A DNA stretch of 64,000 nt from Amoebidium appalachense (GCA_963693365.1 CAVNZM010000008.1:9300001-9364000); one strand, 5' to 3'; counted from the first letter of the stretch, positions 15,245 through 24,410 are shown. The notes: generated from the letters alone by a model not told the origin. Program-made: numbers and translations.

Positions 15245-16963
15245 TCACCATGCTCCACACAATGAGTCAATGTATCCGTGGAACGATGCAAGGTCACCTC
15301 TGCGTTGGTGGAACTCTCGGATCTTGTCCGGGCAGGCTAAGTCTTTCTCAGACTCCCAAGAGGTGAATGAATCATCTTTGCCTGCCCACTTGATCTGGTA
15401 CCACTTGTAAGGGGTGGATTGCTTGCGCCGTTTCTGAATTCTTACGTCAAGCACCTTTTCCACCACCCACTCGTCCGGCAGAACCTTGTTGAAGTTGTGA
15501 CTATCGCCCGTGTCCAGGAGGTGAGAGAGATCTTGAGGCCGAATTCTATTTTGCTCACTCAATTCAAGCTGAATATCGTCGACGTGCCACTTAGATTTCT
15601 TCATAGTTGCTAAGCTTCGGATCTCGTACGTAACCGGGCCGACCCTTTTGACGATTTCGTAACCCGTAATCCACCGTACATCCCAGGCACCGATATTTTT
15701 GGCTTGATTCCGAACACGTATCCGTGCACCCTTCTCAAATTCACGAGCCACCGAGGGGCCTGGGGGCTCTCGTACGGCACGTTGCTGGACCACAGCACGG
15801 AGCAGAGGCAGACGGGCTAGTAACTCTCGCCGGTATGCCTTCCACTCTGGGTCCTTGAGTGCCGGGTGGTTACTGTTAAGAAGGGCAACGTCAGGGAATT
15901 GTGTTGCTTCTTGCCCGTACACAAGATAATACGGTGTACATTGCAAAATTTTGTGTGTTGTTGTGTTGTATGCATGTGTAACCACCGGCAACAGAGTGTC
16001 CCAATTAGTGTGCTCATAATTAACGTACTTTGAGAGTGCATTATTAATAAATCTATGAGACCGTTCATTGGAACCGTTGCTTTGTGGGTGATATGCAGAG
16101 GTGCTCACTTGTGCAATATTTGCTATACGGCAAATCTCAATAATTAGCTCATTGAGAAATTCTGAACCCTGATCACTCAAGAGTGTACGAGGGGGGCCGT
16201 GTATATAGCAAATTACATTCATGAGTGCATGTGCAACATTAACGGCATGCTTAGATTGGATGGGCACAGTGATTAAATACTTCGTTGCCATATCCATAAA
16301 CACACAAATGAAAGTATTACCATTTTTCGTTTCTGTGAACGGACCCATAAGGTCAACAGAAACACGAGAGAACATTTTTAAATTTTCGTATCTCTGTTCA
16401 AATGGCCTACTTCTCAAGTGTGGGTTATCGTTACGGCCTTGGCACTGTGTGCAGGCATTCACATAAGCAGTGATATCTTTGTGCATGCGTGGCCAATAAT
16501 AATTGTATAATCTTTCGTAAGTTCGTTCAATGCCAGTATGAGCCCCCCCGTCGTGCACACTTCTTAATAAATCAGCACGAAGGATTTCGGGCACATACAG
16601 GCAACGACGACCATCCTTAGCCACATGATAAAGCACGTCATCCTCTATCACACACATTTGTGCTATTTTCTTAACCTTTTTGTATCCGAAATACTCAAGA
16701 TTAAGACCGTGTGCAGCTCGTTCCCCCCCTGCCTGCCATTCCCGTTTGGCCTCGGCATCGAGGGAGGCAAGCCACCGTAGCCACGTGATTATATCCTTAC
16801 ACATTTTGTCCCCCCCTGTGCCATCATAATTGCTTCCTTCTGATAGCCGGCACCACCGAGTGCAGAAAGGGAGGGCAGGCCGGCTTGACTGAGTGCAGAA
16901 ATTTGTGCACATTTCAAGCGGTCTGGATCGAAAATGTGTGTGAATTCGAGTGCATCGCCCCAA
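15245..16963 (-). CDS. Chromovirus integrase with C-terminal chromodomain
   Basis: The frame holds the integrase and joins the RNase H frame by a -1 step. The N-terminal zinc-binding module is HDGGAHTG ... CTQC. The catalytic core has D in VSVDLMGPF, D in LLSDQGSEF and E in SNGSNERSH, with the canonical 35 residues between the last two. The C-terminal end is a chromodomain: EWVVEKVLDVRIQKRR, then KWYQIKWAGKDDSFTSWE and LACPDKIREFHQR. Chromodomains of this kind target integration to marked chromatin in related elements. The first ~50 codons of the open frame overlap the preceding frame and are probably not used. All core catalytic residues are present. Confidence 0.9.
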   Translation of the reverse strand: MGRCTRIHTHFRSRPLEMCTNFCTQSSRPALPFCTRWCRLSEGSNYDGTGGDKMCKDIITWLRWLASLDAEAKREWQAGGERAAHGLNLEYFGYKKVKKIAQMCVIEDDVLYHVAKDGRRCLYVPEILRADLLRSVHDGGAHTGIERTYERLYNYYWPRMHKDITAYVNACTQCQGRNDNPHLRSRPFEQRYENLKMFSRVSVDLMGPFTETKNGNTFICVFMDMATKYLITVPIQSKHAVNVAHALMNVICYIHGPPRTLLSDQGSEFLNELIIEICRIANIAQVSTSAYHPQSNGSNERSHRFINNALSKYVNYEHTNWDTLLPVVTHAYNTTTHKILQCTPYYLVYGQEATQFPDVALLNSNHPALKDPEWKAYRRELLARLPLLRAVVQQRAVREPPGPSVAREFEKGARIRVRNQAKNIGAWDVRWITGYEIVKRVGPVTYEIRSLATMKKSKWHVDDIQLELSEQNRIRPQDLSHLLDTGDSHNFNKVLPDEWVVEKVLDVRIQKRRKQSTPYKWYQIKWAGKDDSFTSWESEKDLACPDKIREFHQRRGDLASFHGYIDSLCGAW

Positions 16964-19452
16964 TCAACAAACACTTCGGCTGGTTGCGAGCTAAGCTCGG
17001 ATAAATCTGCTGTGAGAACCTCTTGTAATTCCTTTTTCACATCCCACCTTTCCAGTGTTATGTTTTCGTTCTCATGCAGAATATATCCTATACGGCTTAA
17101 CCCATCAGCATCGTGCATGGTAGGGCCAGGACGGTAGTATAGATCGAAATCATACTCCTGCATTTCCAAAGCCCACCGTTGCATCCGTTCGTTTGCTATC
17201 CGTTTGACACCTTTAAGAGAAAGACAGGGCTTATGGTCACTTTCCACAATTGTATTTACTCGACCATACACGTACACCCTAAACTCTTTCAGTGCCCAAT
17301 AGATTGCATGCGTTTCTCGTTCGATGTTGCTCCACCTACGTTCGGTAGGTTGAAACATCCGGGAGGCATATGCCACCGTGCGGAACTTGCCATCATTTTG
17401 TTTTTGATACAGGCAAGCCCCTTCCGAGAACCGACTAGCATCACAACGAATAAGAAACTGACCCCCCGTGGGGGAAAGATCGGGCAGGGCAAGCACTTCC
17501 TCCGATAACGCCGATTTTAAATCTTTAAAAGAGCGATCTAATTCGTCCGTCCATTTTAACCGTCGGTGTTTTTCTCCGTAACACTCGGCATTCATGGGTC
17601 GGGCTCGCTCTGCATAATTTAAAATGTGACGGCGGAGATAGGAAGTAATACCCAGAAAACCCCGGAGTTGGTGTAGTGTGTTTGGTACCGGCCAATCTTT
17701 CACTGCCTGAACCTTTTTCGGGTCGGGCCGAATGCCATTCACACCTACAATCCAACCCAAAAACGGTATTTCCGTTAGCCCAATATATGTCTTTGCCCCA
17801 TCGAGCTTAACACCATATTCACCGAGACGGGTGAAAAGTCGGTCAAGCTTCTGTATTAATTCTGTTTCGGTGTGTGCACCCACAGCTAAATCATCGGCAT
17901 ATATCACCACATCATCGGCCAGCGGGGCCAAAATCTGTGTCATGATAGATGCTAGCTGGGACGGGGAAGTACTGAGCCCCTGTGGTGCCACACAATAACG
18001 ATACTGCACACCAGCCACAGAAAATCCTGTTTTTTCACGTGACTCAGCGTCTAGCAGTATTTGGTAAAAGGCACCCGACATATCAGCTTTACAGAAATAC
18101 TTATACCCAGCCAACTTCTCTATTTGTTGTTGCAAGTTGGGCATGGGCCAGGCAGATTTTCGAATTTGCTTGTTAAGAGCACGAAAATCAGTCAGCAGAC
18201 GGTATTTTCCGTTTGGTTTTCGTATTACGAAGGTGGGTGAATTATACTGACTGTGTGCTTGTTCCATCTGCCCTCTATGACACATATCCTCCACGATCTC
18301 CTTTGCAGCCTGCTCTTTCACTTGTTCCAACCTCCACTGTTTTAATCGAATCGGTGGGTTATCTCCCGTGTCTATGTGCATGGTGAATCCTTTAATCTGA
18401 GGAAATTCGTCGGGGTCCGTAGTGGTGAAGCAACGAGAGTGTGCTTCTAATAGTTTCTTAACCTCCGGAAGCATACTCTGAGGCACCCTATTCCAATCAA
18501 AACCGTGGGGAGCCTGGCCGGCATCGTGTGCACCCCCACCCGAAATTTCCGAAATTTTTCGCGGGGGGGGTTTTTCATGATCAACGGCACACATTGATTG
18601 GTCGATCGGTGAGTGTATCGGACCGCCTCGTGTCCCACTCACATGCCCTTCGTGCCCACACATGTTATCGGTAGGCACCCGGCCCGGTGGCACGGCCGGA
18701 GGTGAATTGGGTAGGCAACCTTCTCCACCCCCCGTTGCCCACCTGATGCACTGCGCTATTGCACCAACGACGGTTTGTGTACGACTGGAGTGGGGTTCGG
18801 CTTGCAAAACACTCAGTTCGTGTATGTACTCATGTCGGCTCGTAGGAACGAAATGACCGATGGTACCGAACACGTTCAAATCCGGACCCACACCATTTTC
18901 GCACACAACAGCAATAGATTTATCCACACTAAGTTCACAGATGGTGGGGGGGAACTTATCTCGAAATTCACGAGTAGGCTCGAAGATACCGAGGGTGCCA
19001 GCAGCAGCAGCAGCAGCAGTCACCTGCACCGTTGCACGTAATACACATCCAAAGCCAGATTTGACGGTGGTGTCGTGCTTGACGGTAACAGGACACATTG
19101 TGTAGGGGGTGTGCAAAGATGACGTCGGCACCACCATCCCCGACACCAGTGTTAGTGAGTGTGCTTGATGATTAGTGGTGGCAATGTGTTTGTTGGCAAA
19201 ATCGTTCCCAATAATCATGTCATGCTTAATATTTTTAATTACTAAGCAAGGCCACATGAATGTTTGAGAACCGAGGCATAACGGGAGCATCACTTCACCA
19301 CTCACAGCTAGAGCTTTATCGTTTTTTCTTACAGAAGTAACAATAACATCCGAGGGTTGCAAAGCAAACTCCTGCATGTGTCGGGAAAAAAACAGCTTCA
19401 CTAACCACCGTGAATGATGCCCCAGTGTCAAACAATGCAAAGTATTTTTCAT
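16789..19452 (-). CDS. Chromovirus pol: protease C-terminal part, reverse transcriptase, RNase H
   Basis: This long frame contains the second half of the protease (IKHDMIIGNDFANKH, the flap and G-N/D motif) and then the reverse transcriptase, with QYNSPTFVIRKPNGKYR, DMSGAFYQILL, the catalytic VIYADDL and FLGWIVGVNGIRPDPKKV. RNase H follows (IRCDASRFSEGACLYQ, IERETHAIYWALKEF, VESDHKPC, HDADGLSR). A variable spacer of about 200 residues separates PR from RT. The true entry is from the upstream protease frame through the A7 run at 19386-19392 (sense T7), a +1 relation. The frame ends at 16789 just after the C7 run at 16810-16816, beyond which the integrase continues in -1. The first ~20 codons read out of phase with the protease. 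Confidence 0.9.
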   Translation of the reverse strand: MKNTLHCLTLGHHSRWLVKLFFSRHMQEFALQPSDVIVTSVRKNDKALAVSGEVMLPLCLGSQTFMWPCLVIKNIKHDMIIGNDFANKHIATTNHQAHSLTLVSGMVVPTSSLHTPYTMCPVTVKHDTTVKSGFGCVLRATVQVTAAAAAAGTLGIFEPTREFRDKFPPTICELSVDKSIAVVCENGVGPDLNVFGTIGHFVPTSRHEYIHELSVLQAEPHSSRTQTVVGAIAQCIRWATGGGEGCLPNSPPAVPPGRVPTDNMCGHEGHVSGTRGGPIHSPIDQSMCAVDHEKPPPRKISEISGGGAHDAGQAPHGFDWNRVPQSMLPEVKKLLEAHSRCFTTTDPDEFPQIKGFTMHIDTGDNPPIRLKQWRLEQVKEQAAKEIVEDMCHRGQMEQAHSQYNSPTFVIRKPNGKYRLLTDFRALNKQIRKSAWPMPNLQQQIEKLAGYKYFCKADMSGAFYQILLDAESREKTGFSVAGVQYRYCVAPQGLSTSPSQLASIMTQILAPLADDVVIYADDLAVGAHTETELIQKLDRLFTRLGEYGVKLDGAKTYIGLTEIPFLGWIVGVNGIRPDPKKVQAVKDWPVPNTLHQLRGFLGITSYLRRHILNYAERARPMNAECYGEKHRRLKWTDELDRSFKDLKSALSEEVLALPDLSPTGGQFLIRCDASRFSEGACLYQKQNDGKFRTVAYASRMFQPTERRWSNIERETHAIYWALKEFRVYVYGRVNTIVESDHKPCLSLKGVKRIANERMQRWALEMQEYDFDLYYRPGPTMHDADGLSRIGYILHENENITLERWDVKKELQEVLTADLSELSSQPAEVFVDWGDALEFTHIFDPDRLKCAQISALSQAGLPSLSALGGAGYQKEAIMMAQGGTKCVRI

Positions 19453-19552
19453 TACTCAACGTAACATTAACATAGATACGTCTTCCTGCATTGCATATGG
19501 CACTTATATCGAACACTTTTCTTATTCTATCGAGTGTTCGAAGTTTCTTTGT
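19316..19552 (-). CDS. Chromovirus protease N-terminal part (active site)
   Basis: The aspartic-protease active site reads FALFDTGASFTVV, with DTGA at about 19429-19418. Upstream in the same frame is a basic leader (KLRTLDRIRKVFDISAICNA). It is linked by a G7 run (plus strand 19553-19559) to a Pro-rich frame that follows the Gag-terminal TAG. Downstream it breaks at the A7 run at 19386-19392. It is a piece of one polyprotein, not a gene of its own. Confidence 0.8.
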   Translation of the reverse strand, partial: TKKLRTLDRIRKVFDISAICNAGRRIYVNVTLSNEKYFALFDTGASFTVVSEAVFFPTHAGVCFATLGCYCYFCKKKR

Positions 19553-19737
19553 GGGGGGGATAGGTGTGGGGGGGTGGGGGGTCGGGGGTCGGGGGAAGGG
19601 GGCTCGGAGGGGGGAATATCAGAAGAAGCCGGGGCAGAAGCACATGGTATAGGCACATTTTTAATTACTTTTTCGTGACCCACTGGGTCACAATGTGCAA
19701 TACATGCCGTATTCGTGCTTCCAGCACCGGCAATTAC

Positions 19738-19876
19738 CTATTTATCACTTTGCTTGCCCTTCTTCTTGGCAGCTCGGGTGGGGCAATCTTTAAAACGATG
19801 CCCCGGCTGCTTGCAAGCCCAACAATTGGGCCCCCTCTTATCTTTCTTATTTTCCTTAGCCCATTTGCCCCCCCCC
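19738..19876 (-). CDS. Chromovirus nucleocapsid zinc knuckle
   Basis: CWACKQPGHRFKDC is a perfect C-x2-C-x4-H-x4-C knuckle, flanked by Lys-rich sequence (KENKKDKRG, RAAKKKGKQSDK). It lies in the +1 frame relative to the main Gag frame, and the switch must occur in the C9 run at 19868-19876 (sense G9). The frame ends at a single TAG (19738-19740), and the following codons stay open in the same frame for about 60 codons. That is the arrangement seen where a UAG is read through to make Gag-Pol. Confidence 0.85.
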
Positions 19877-21268
19877 ATTAGATTTACCCTTACCACCAAC
19901 ATTACCCCCACTACCTCCGTGGCCACCCCCGTGACCACCACCACCACCACCATGCCCCCCACTACCACCACCCATCTCATCTACAGCACCCACATTACGG
20001 TTACATTTTAAATTGTGAGCACCCACATCAGCCTCATACCGTCGGATGACACGGCCCATGGCTTGTTTGAGGGTGGTTGCAGCCCGGGCCTCGGAACAAA
20101 GGTCCGGGTAGTCGTTGAGGGTACGTTGGTAATGATGAAGCATAACCTCGGGCATGTCCTTGAGACCCGAGTTGGAGATGATGCAATTAAATTTCTTGTG
20201 GAATGTTTTTATCGAGGCCCGAGTGTGCATAAAACGAAGCTTGTTCAGCTCGTTAAAATGCTCCTCCTTACGTTCCTTGTCTAAATACTTCTCAAGGAAC
20301 TTAGCCCAAAAATCGTCGATGCCGGTGCACGTGGAAAGGTCGACGTTGTCGGCAGCATCTCGGGGGTCCCCGGGGCCCATGCACATACGAATAAACATTA
20401 ACGTGCGATTTAAGCCCACCAACTCCATAATACAAAAGAAAATTAAATGATGTTGGAGTTGTTTGTAGAATTCGTCGATATCGGCATCTGCCTCGAGCAT
20501 AGGACGGGACTGAATTGCTGCTGAGGGGATGTGTTGTATCTTTTCCTTCCCCTCCCGGTCGTCACCGTTGCCGTCGTTACCGTCACCGTCATCACCACCG
20601 TCACCGTCGTCGCCACCACCATCACCACCACCGTTAGCACCTCCGGCACCATTAGCACCACCGGCACCACCGTCAGCACCACCGTCCGGGGGAGGTGGGG
20701 GGCCACCGCCACCTGCATTACCATCCCCATTTTCGTTGGCAGCAGGAGGGGGGTTGTTATGCCCCCCCCGGCCACCACCACGTCCACCCCTACCACCACG
20801 GCCAGAGTTCTTACGGGGGCCCCGTCCGGCACGAACCCACGAGGGGAGCATGCTTGGATGAAATTTTCGAGGGCCCCGGTTACCATAATAAGTAACCACT
20901 AGGTCGAGCTCACCACGACTAAGAGTCACTAATTGATTGATAAATTCATGTGACTTAGTGATGGGGGAAGACTGCCCTGAAAGGCACGCGTAGTTTTGCC
21001 TGGAAGTGAATACATTCGCGAGGGCGAGTAGTTGTTGGTGGAGCAAGGTGAGTGCCGTCGACGAACGGTACAGTGCCGTGCGCGCTGTACAGCTGGCAAA
21101 CTTCGATACCAAAAATGCCAGCAGCACGAACAGAAGAAGACACCCAAGAACGCACCAGCACCAAGCTGCCAGGCTCACGCCCGTCTTGTTGTGCAAATTT
21201 GCATACTCCGTTAGGGCGCGTATGAGGGCGTCTGGTGCCTCGGCTTGCGTTTGCGTTGACCTCGACAT
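19856..21268 (-). CDS. Chromovirus Gag with N-terminal membrane segment
   Basis: Taken from the ATG at 21268. The N-terminus has a strongly hydrophobic stretch at about residues 33-57 (WCWCVLGCLLLFVLLAFLVS). Next comes an Arg-Gly region (GRGGRGGRGGGRGG), a long Gly/Asp/Pro/Asn-rich low-complexity part, and then a capsid-like helical domain (DIDEFYKQLQHHL, FIRMCMGPGDPRDAADNV, FLEKYLDKERKEEHFNELN, RASIKTFHKKF) typical of Ty3/Gypsy Gag. It ends in Gly/His-rich repeats at a TAA just after the G9 run. The frame is open upstream to a further ATG at 21616, but that part overlaps another ORF. A transmembrane segment in a Gag is unusual. Confidence 0.75.
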   Translation of the reverse strand: MSRSTQTQAEAPDALIRALTEYANLHNKTGVSLAAWCWCVLGCLLLFVLLAFLVSKFASCTARTALYRSSTALTLLHQQLLALANVFTSRQNYACLSGQSSPITKSHEFINQLVTLSRGELDLVVTYYGNRGPRKFHPSMLPSWVRAGRGPRKNSGRGGRGGRGGGRGGHNNPPPAANENGDGNAGGGGPPPPPDGGADGGAGGANGAGGANGGGDGGGDDGDGGDDGDGNDGNGDDREGKEKIQHIPSAAIQSRPMLEADADIDEFYKQLQHHLIFFCIMELVGLNRTLMFIRMCMGPGDPRDAADNVDLSTCTGIDDFWAKFLEKYLDKERKEEHFNELNKLRFMHTRASIKTFHKKFNCIISNSGLKDMPEVMLHHYQRTLNDYPDLCSEARAATTLKQAMGRVIRRYEADVGAHNLKCNRNVGAVDEMGGGSGGHGGGGGGHGGGHGGSGGNVGGKGKSNGGGQMG

Positions 21269-21590
21269 ATAGCCCGTGGAGAAGGTCGACTGATGAATGT
21301 CGATTGTCTTCAGGTGGCAAGTCTTCGGGGTCAAATGATTGGCCGTAGTCGGTTTCCCCTGAATGAAAAGAGAAGCAGTATTGATTGTCGTGTTGCAAGT
21401 CGTGTGAACGGAAGTAGACACGGTCGAGCAACGGAAGGTCTGCTCCAGGAGGGTGCCACGGTGAAGAGCCGGGGGGGGAAAGGGGAACATTATAGCCGAG
21501 TTCTTCAAGGAAAATGAGGTCGGCGTTTCTAGCTTCCCCCCCATGCAGGCCACTAGGGCCGGCATTGTTGTCACCAAGGTGGTTAGACAT
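20955..21590 (-). CDS. Extra 5' ORF of the chromovirus, overlapping Gag
   Basis: An ATG frame of about 211 codons starts 93 bases inside the LTR border, with MSNHLGDNNAGPSGLHGGEA, then acidic hydrophilic sequence (ETDYGQSFDPEDLPPEDNRH). It runs in the frame one step before Gag and overlaps the Gag N-terminus from 21268. No domain is recognised. Its first ~105 codons look more protein-like than the Gag frame over the same bases, so either the two products overlap or a frame switch joins them. Confidence 0.45.
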   Translation of the reverse strand: MSNHLGDNNAGPSGLHGGEARNADLIFLEELGYNVPLSPPGSSPWHPPGADLPLLDRVYFRSHDLQHDNQYCFSFHSGETDYGQSFDPEDLPPEDNRHSSVDLLHGLYVEVNANASRGTRRPHTRPNGVCKFAQQDGREPGSLVLVRSWVSSSVRAAGIFGIEVCQLYSAHGTVPFVDGTHLAPPTTTRPRECIHFQAKLRVPFRAVFPHH

Positions 21591-21666
21591 GTTAGGACCC
21601 AAACAACTAAAAACATAGTACTTGCTTGATACGAGCACACTTGCAGCGCAAGAACTAGCGCTGCAA

Positions 21667-21682
21667 GGGGGTGTAGCTCAGC
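21667..21682 (-). promoter_or_regulatory. Primer-binding site matching the 5' end of a tRNA-Ala-like sequence
   Basis: The 16 bases directly next to the 5' LTR read, on the plus strand, GGGGGTGTAGCTCAGC, which is the 5' start of eukaryotic tRNA-Ala including the first part of the A box. Including the LTR's own TG, the match extends to 18 bases. The usual TGG-start complementary to a tRNA 3' CCA is absent. The implied primer is a 5' tRNA fragment, a strategy known from copia-type elements, which use an internally cut initiator tRNA. Confidence 0.6.
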
Positions 21683-22295
21683 TGTTGTATAATATGATCG
21701 TGTGTCTGTGACAAACAATATGTTTATAAATGAACGGGGTTGACTAGACCACGATTTGCTTAGTTACGTGCTAGTCCTACTTACACCTAGTAAGCCGAGC
21801 ACACTGAGTAAGCTCTGAAGCCCCCGACATGCCCTTATAACGGAGCTCGCACAGCGGCTCAGACATGCGCATCGGTATGTGCTTTTTTGGCTACGAGAGC
21901 CAATCACATACGGTTCACGGTTCTGTCCCATGGCTATCACGGTTCCAATAAACCTATTGAGCCAATCGGGTGACAGTACTTGATTATCGATGCATTCCAC
22001 AGTCATACCTCACGCGGCTACTTGCATATTTTCCCATGATAAAACTATAACTTAACGCTCATGGTTCCTCTGCTACGTGTCGGTCCCATGTGGCTATTAT
22101 ATCTGTTTTCCCATGAATAATCCTGCAAGTTGCACGTGCACATACGTTTAACTCCATGCTCATGCGCACAAGACTGGGAGGGACATGCATACTGGCCTAC
22201 CTAAGATCAAACACAGTGGTATATATACATGTACACGTGTGCGTATATCTCAACCTGTGTACATCCATACTAGATATCCGGTATAATATACCACA
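21683..22295 (-). repeat. 5' LTR of the chromovirus
   Basis: 613 bp, matching the 3' LTR. It should hold the element's promoter. Two CCAAT-like GAGCCAATC boxes are visible on the plus strand near 21897 and 21959. The external border is followed by the CCGGT target duplication. Confidence 0.95.
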
Positions 22296-22450
22296 CCGGT
22301 GCGTTGAATTTACCCTAAATAAACACATTAAAAAATAAAAAATAAAAAAATGCACAAAAAACGCAAAAAAACGCAAAGATATATATCGCATACCTTACGA
22401 AGCTCCTAAGAATATCCTCACGCTATACTAGAGCTATACTTACTATTCTG

Positions 22451-22864
22451 TCAGTACGTCCTGAATAAATACGCCAACCATACCTGAAACTGCAGTGCGG
22501 ATCGCCGACCATAAAACTCCTTACACCCCACCACCCTAAGATACACTCCCTCCTCACCTTCTTGCAGTCGAATATAGCAGCTGTTCAAGTTGTATGGGAA
22601 TATTTTTCTTTTCACTGGAAGAGGCAGATCTCCCCGTGGAGTCCCCCGTGCTTCAGCAGGCGTTAAGCCCGCTAGGAACAACTGCAGCTGTAGCGGCAGG
22701 AACTTTAGGCAATTGCCACGTCCTTCAAGCCTGGGGCTGGGGTCGAAGTCCCCTTCTGATGCAAAATAGGCATCCAGCTTTGCAAGGTGCAGGCCTTTCT
22801 TATCCTGCAAGCCTGTGTTTGGGACAAAAGGATTCGAGTAGATCAGAGTAATCTTCCGCAGCAC
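22451..22864 (-). CDS. Unidentified open frame (137 codons, no ATG)
   Basis: The frame is open from a GTG to a stop, without an initiating ATG. Residue content is protein-like in parts (QDKKGLHLAKLDAYFASEG, LPVKRKIFPYNLNSCYIRL), but no family is recognised. It lies between the LTR element and a G/C-run block. It may be an exon or an old repeat. Confidence 0.2.
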   Translation of the reverse strand: MLRKITLIYSNPFVPNTGLQDKKGLHLAKLDAYFASEGDFDPSPRLEGRGNCLKFLPLQLQLFLAGLTPAEARGTPRGDLPLPVKRKIFPYNLNSCYIRLQEGEEGVYLRVVGCKEFYGRRSALQFQVWLAYLFRTY

Positions 22865-22879
22865 AGCGGCGGGCCCGCC

Positions 22880-22951
22880 GGGGAGAGGGGGGGGGGGGGG
22901 GGGGGTGAGCCATCACGTTTGATGCCTCCCCCCCCCCCCCCCCCCCCCCCC

Positions 22952-22982
<31 letters not shown>

Positions 22983-23515
22983 TTTCCCCCCGTCCATTCG
23001 GAGGGTTTTGGCAGATATTGAGATTTTAGATTTTTCTTCTTGAAATTCCCCGATCACGTCCCCCCGTCCGTCGGGAAAAAATCCTATGGACTCCCCCGTG
23101 TGTACTTTGCATTAACGTACCTTCCCATTGGGAAAACAAAAAAAACTGCATCGAAATCCGTCCATTCTGAGGGTTTTTGCACGTTTCAAATTCCCTCCAC
23201 AACACATGCACACTATAGAATGACCCCCCCCCCCCCCCCCTCTTGGACCCCCCCTGATGGGCCCGGCAAATGCCCGTGGGGATGTGTGGGTGAACGTGGG
23301 CACTCCCCCCCACCCCCATCTACGTTTGGTGGTGAGAAAGTCAGCTACTTGCTAAAGGAAAGGGTGTTTGGGTTTTTTGAATACGAAGGCTGGTATGTTG
23401 CATGCGGGACTGGAGAAAACACTGAAATTCCCCGATCATGCCCCCCCCCCCCCCCCCCTCCGTCGGGAAAAAAATTCTACGGACTCCCCCGTGTGTACTT
23501 TGCATTAACATGCAC
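22880..23515. repeat. C-runs and a duplicated ~75-bp unit
   Basis: A G-run (22888-22905) and long C-runs (22929-22982) come first. A unit beginning TGAAATTCCCCGATCA, containing CCGTCGGGAAAAAA and ending GTGTACTTTGCATTAAC, occurs at about 23040-23116 and again at about 23424-23509. A second small unit (GTCCATTC.GAGGGTTTT) occurs at 22992 and 23160. No gene is seen. Confidence 0.7.
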
Positions 23516-23954
23516 ACATGCACACACACGGTGCATCCCCCCCCCTCCCCTTCCCTCTCAACTGAGCACATACACACACACATACATGCGCACACACACA
23601 CACACACGCACACACACACACACACGCACATGCACACATGCACACATGCACGGACACGAATCCCCCCCTTCCCCTTCCCTCTCCACCGAGCACATGCACA
23701 CATGCACAGACATGCACACACACACACACACAACACACACGATGCACACAGACATGCACACACCAACACAAACACACAACACACACACACGCACGCACAC
23801 ACACACACACACACATGCACACACACGGTGCATTTCCCCCATCCCCTTCCCTCTCCACAAAGCACACACACACACACGTGCACACATGCACACACACGGT
23901 GCATCCCCCCTCTCTCCTTCCCTCTCAACTGAGCACATACACACACACATACAT

Positions 23955-23993
<39 letters not shown>

Positions 23994-24193
23994 CACACAC
24001 ACATGCACACATGCACACATGCACGGACACGAATCCCCCCCCTTCCCCTTCCCTCTCCACCGAGCACATGCACACATGCACAGACATGCACACACACACA
24101 CACACACCACACACGATGCACACAGACATGCACACACACACAAACACACAACACACACACACACATACACTGTGGCACACACACATACACACA

Positions 24194-24229
<36 letters not shown>

Positions 24230-24400
24230 CACACACACGGTGCATTTCCCCCCTCCCCTTCCCTCTCCACAGAGCACACACACACACACGTGCACACATG
24301 CACACACACGGTGCATCCCCCCTCTCCCCCCCTTCCCTTTCAACTGAGCACATACACACACACAGACATGCACACACACACAACATACGCAGACATCCAC
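23511..24400 (+). repeat. Compound CA-rich minisatellite, ~370-bp period
   Basis: Two full copies and one partial copy of a long unit lie here. CGGACACGAATCCCCCC recurs at about 23651 and 24024, and CGGTGCATCCCCCC at about 23529, 23898 and 24309. Within each unit (CA)n tracts alternate with CCCCTTCCCTCTC spacers. Long open frames across it are low-complexity artefacts. Confidence 0.8.
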
Positions 24401-24410
24401 ACATCAGACA

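Larger units (their letters stand above)
14587..22300 (-). mobile_element. Ty3/Gypsy chromovirus, near-complete insertion with 5-bp target duplication
   Basis: The element runs on the minus strand, with 613-bp LTRs at 21683-22295 (5') and 14592-15204 (3'). CCGGT flanks both sides (14587-14591 and 22296-22300). The internal order is an extra ORF, Gag, zinc knuckle, protease, reverse transcriptase, RNase H, integrase, chromodomain. PR-RT-RH-IN order defines Ty3/Gypsy, and the chromodomain defines the chromovirus branch. The LTRs differ at one base I noticed (C at about 14673 against A at about 21764), which implies a young insertion. The coding region is nevertheless broken into several frames, each break lying in a homopolymer, plus one in-frame TAG after the zinc knuckle. 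This could be recoding, early decay or homopolymer miscalls. Confidence 0.95.

Noticed and set aside
21667-21690. A real tRNA-Ala gene at this spot
   Set aside because: Only the first 16-18 bases match; the rest of the cloverleaf is replaced by LTR sequence and there is no B box.
23040-24347. 435-codon His/Thr/Pro-rich frame
   Set aside because: It consists of translated (CA)n and C-runs in the minisatellite; no non-repetitive domain.
23520-24370. CRISPR-like array
   Set aside because: The repeats are simple CA tracts with variable units and no unique spacers, in a eukaryotic genome.
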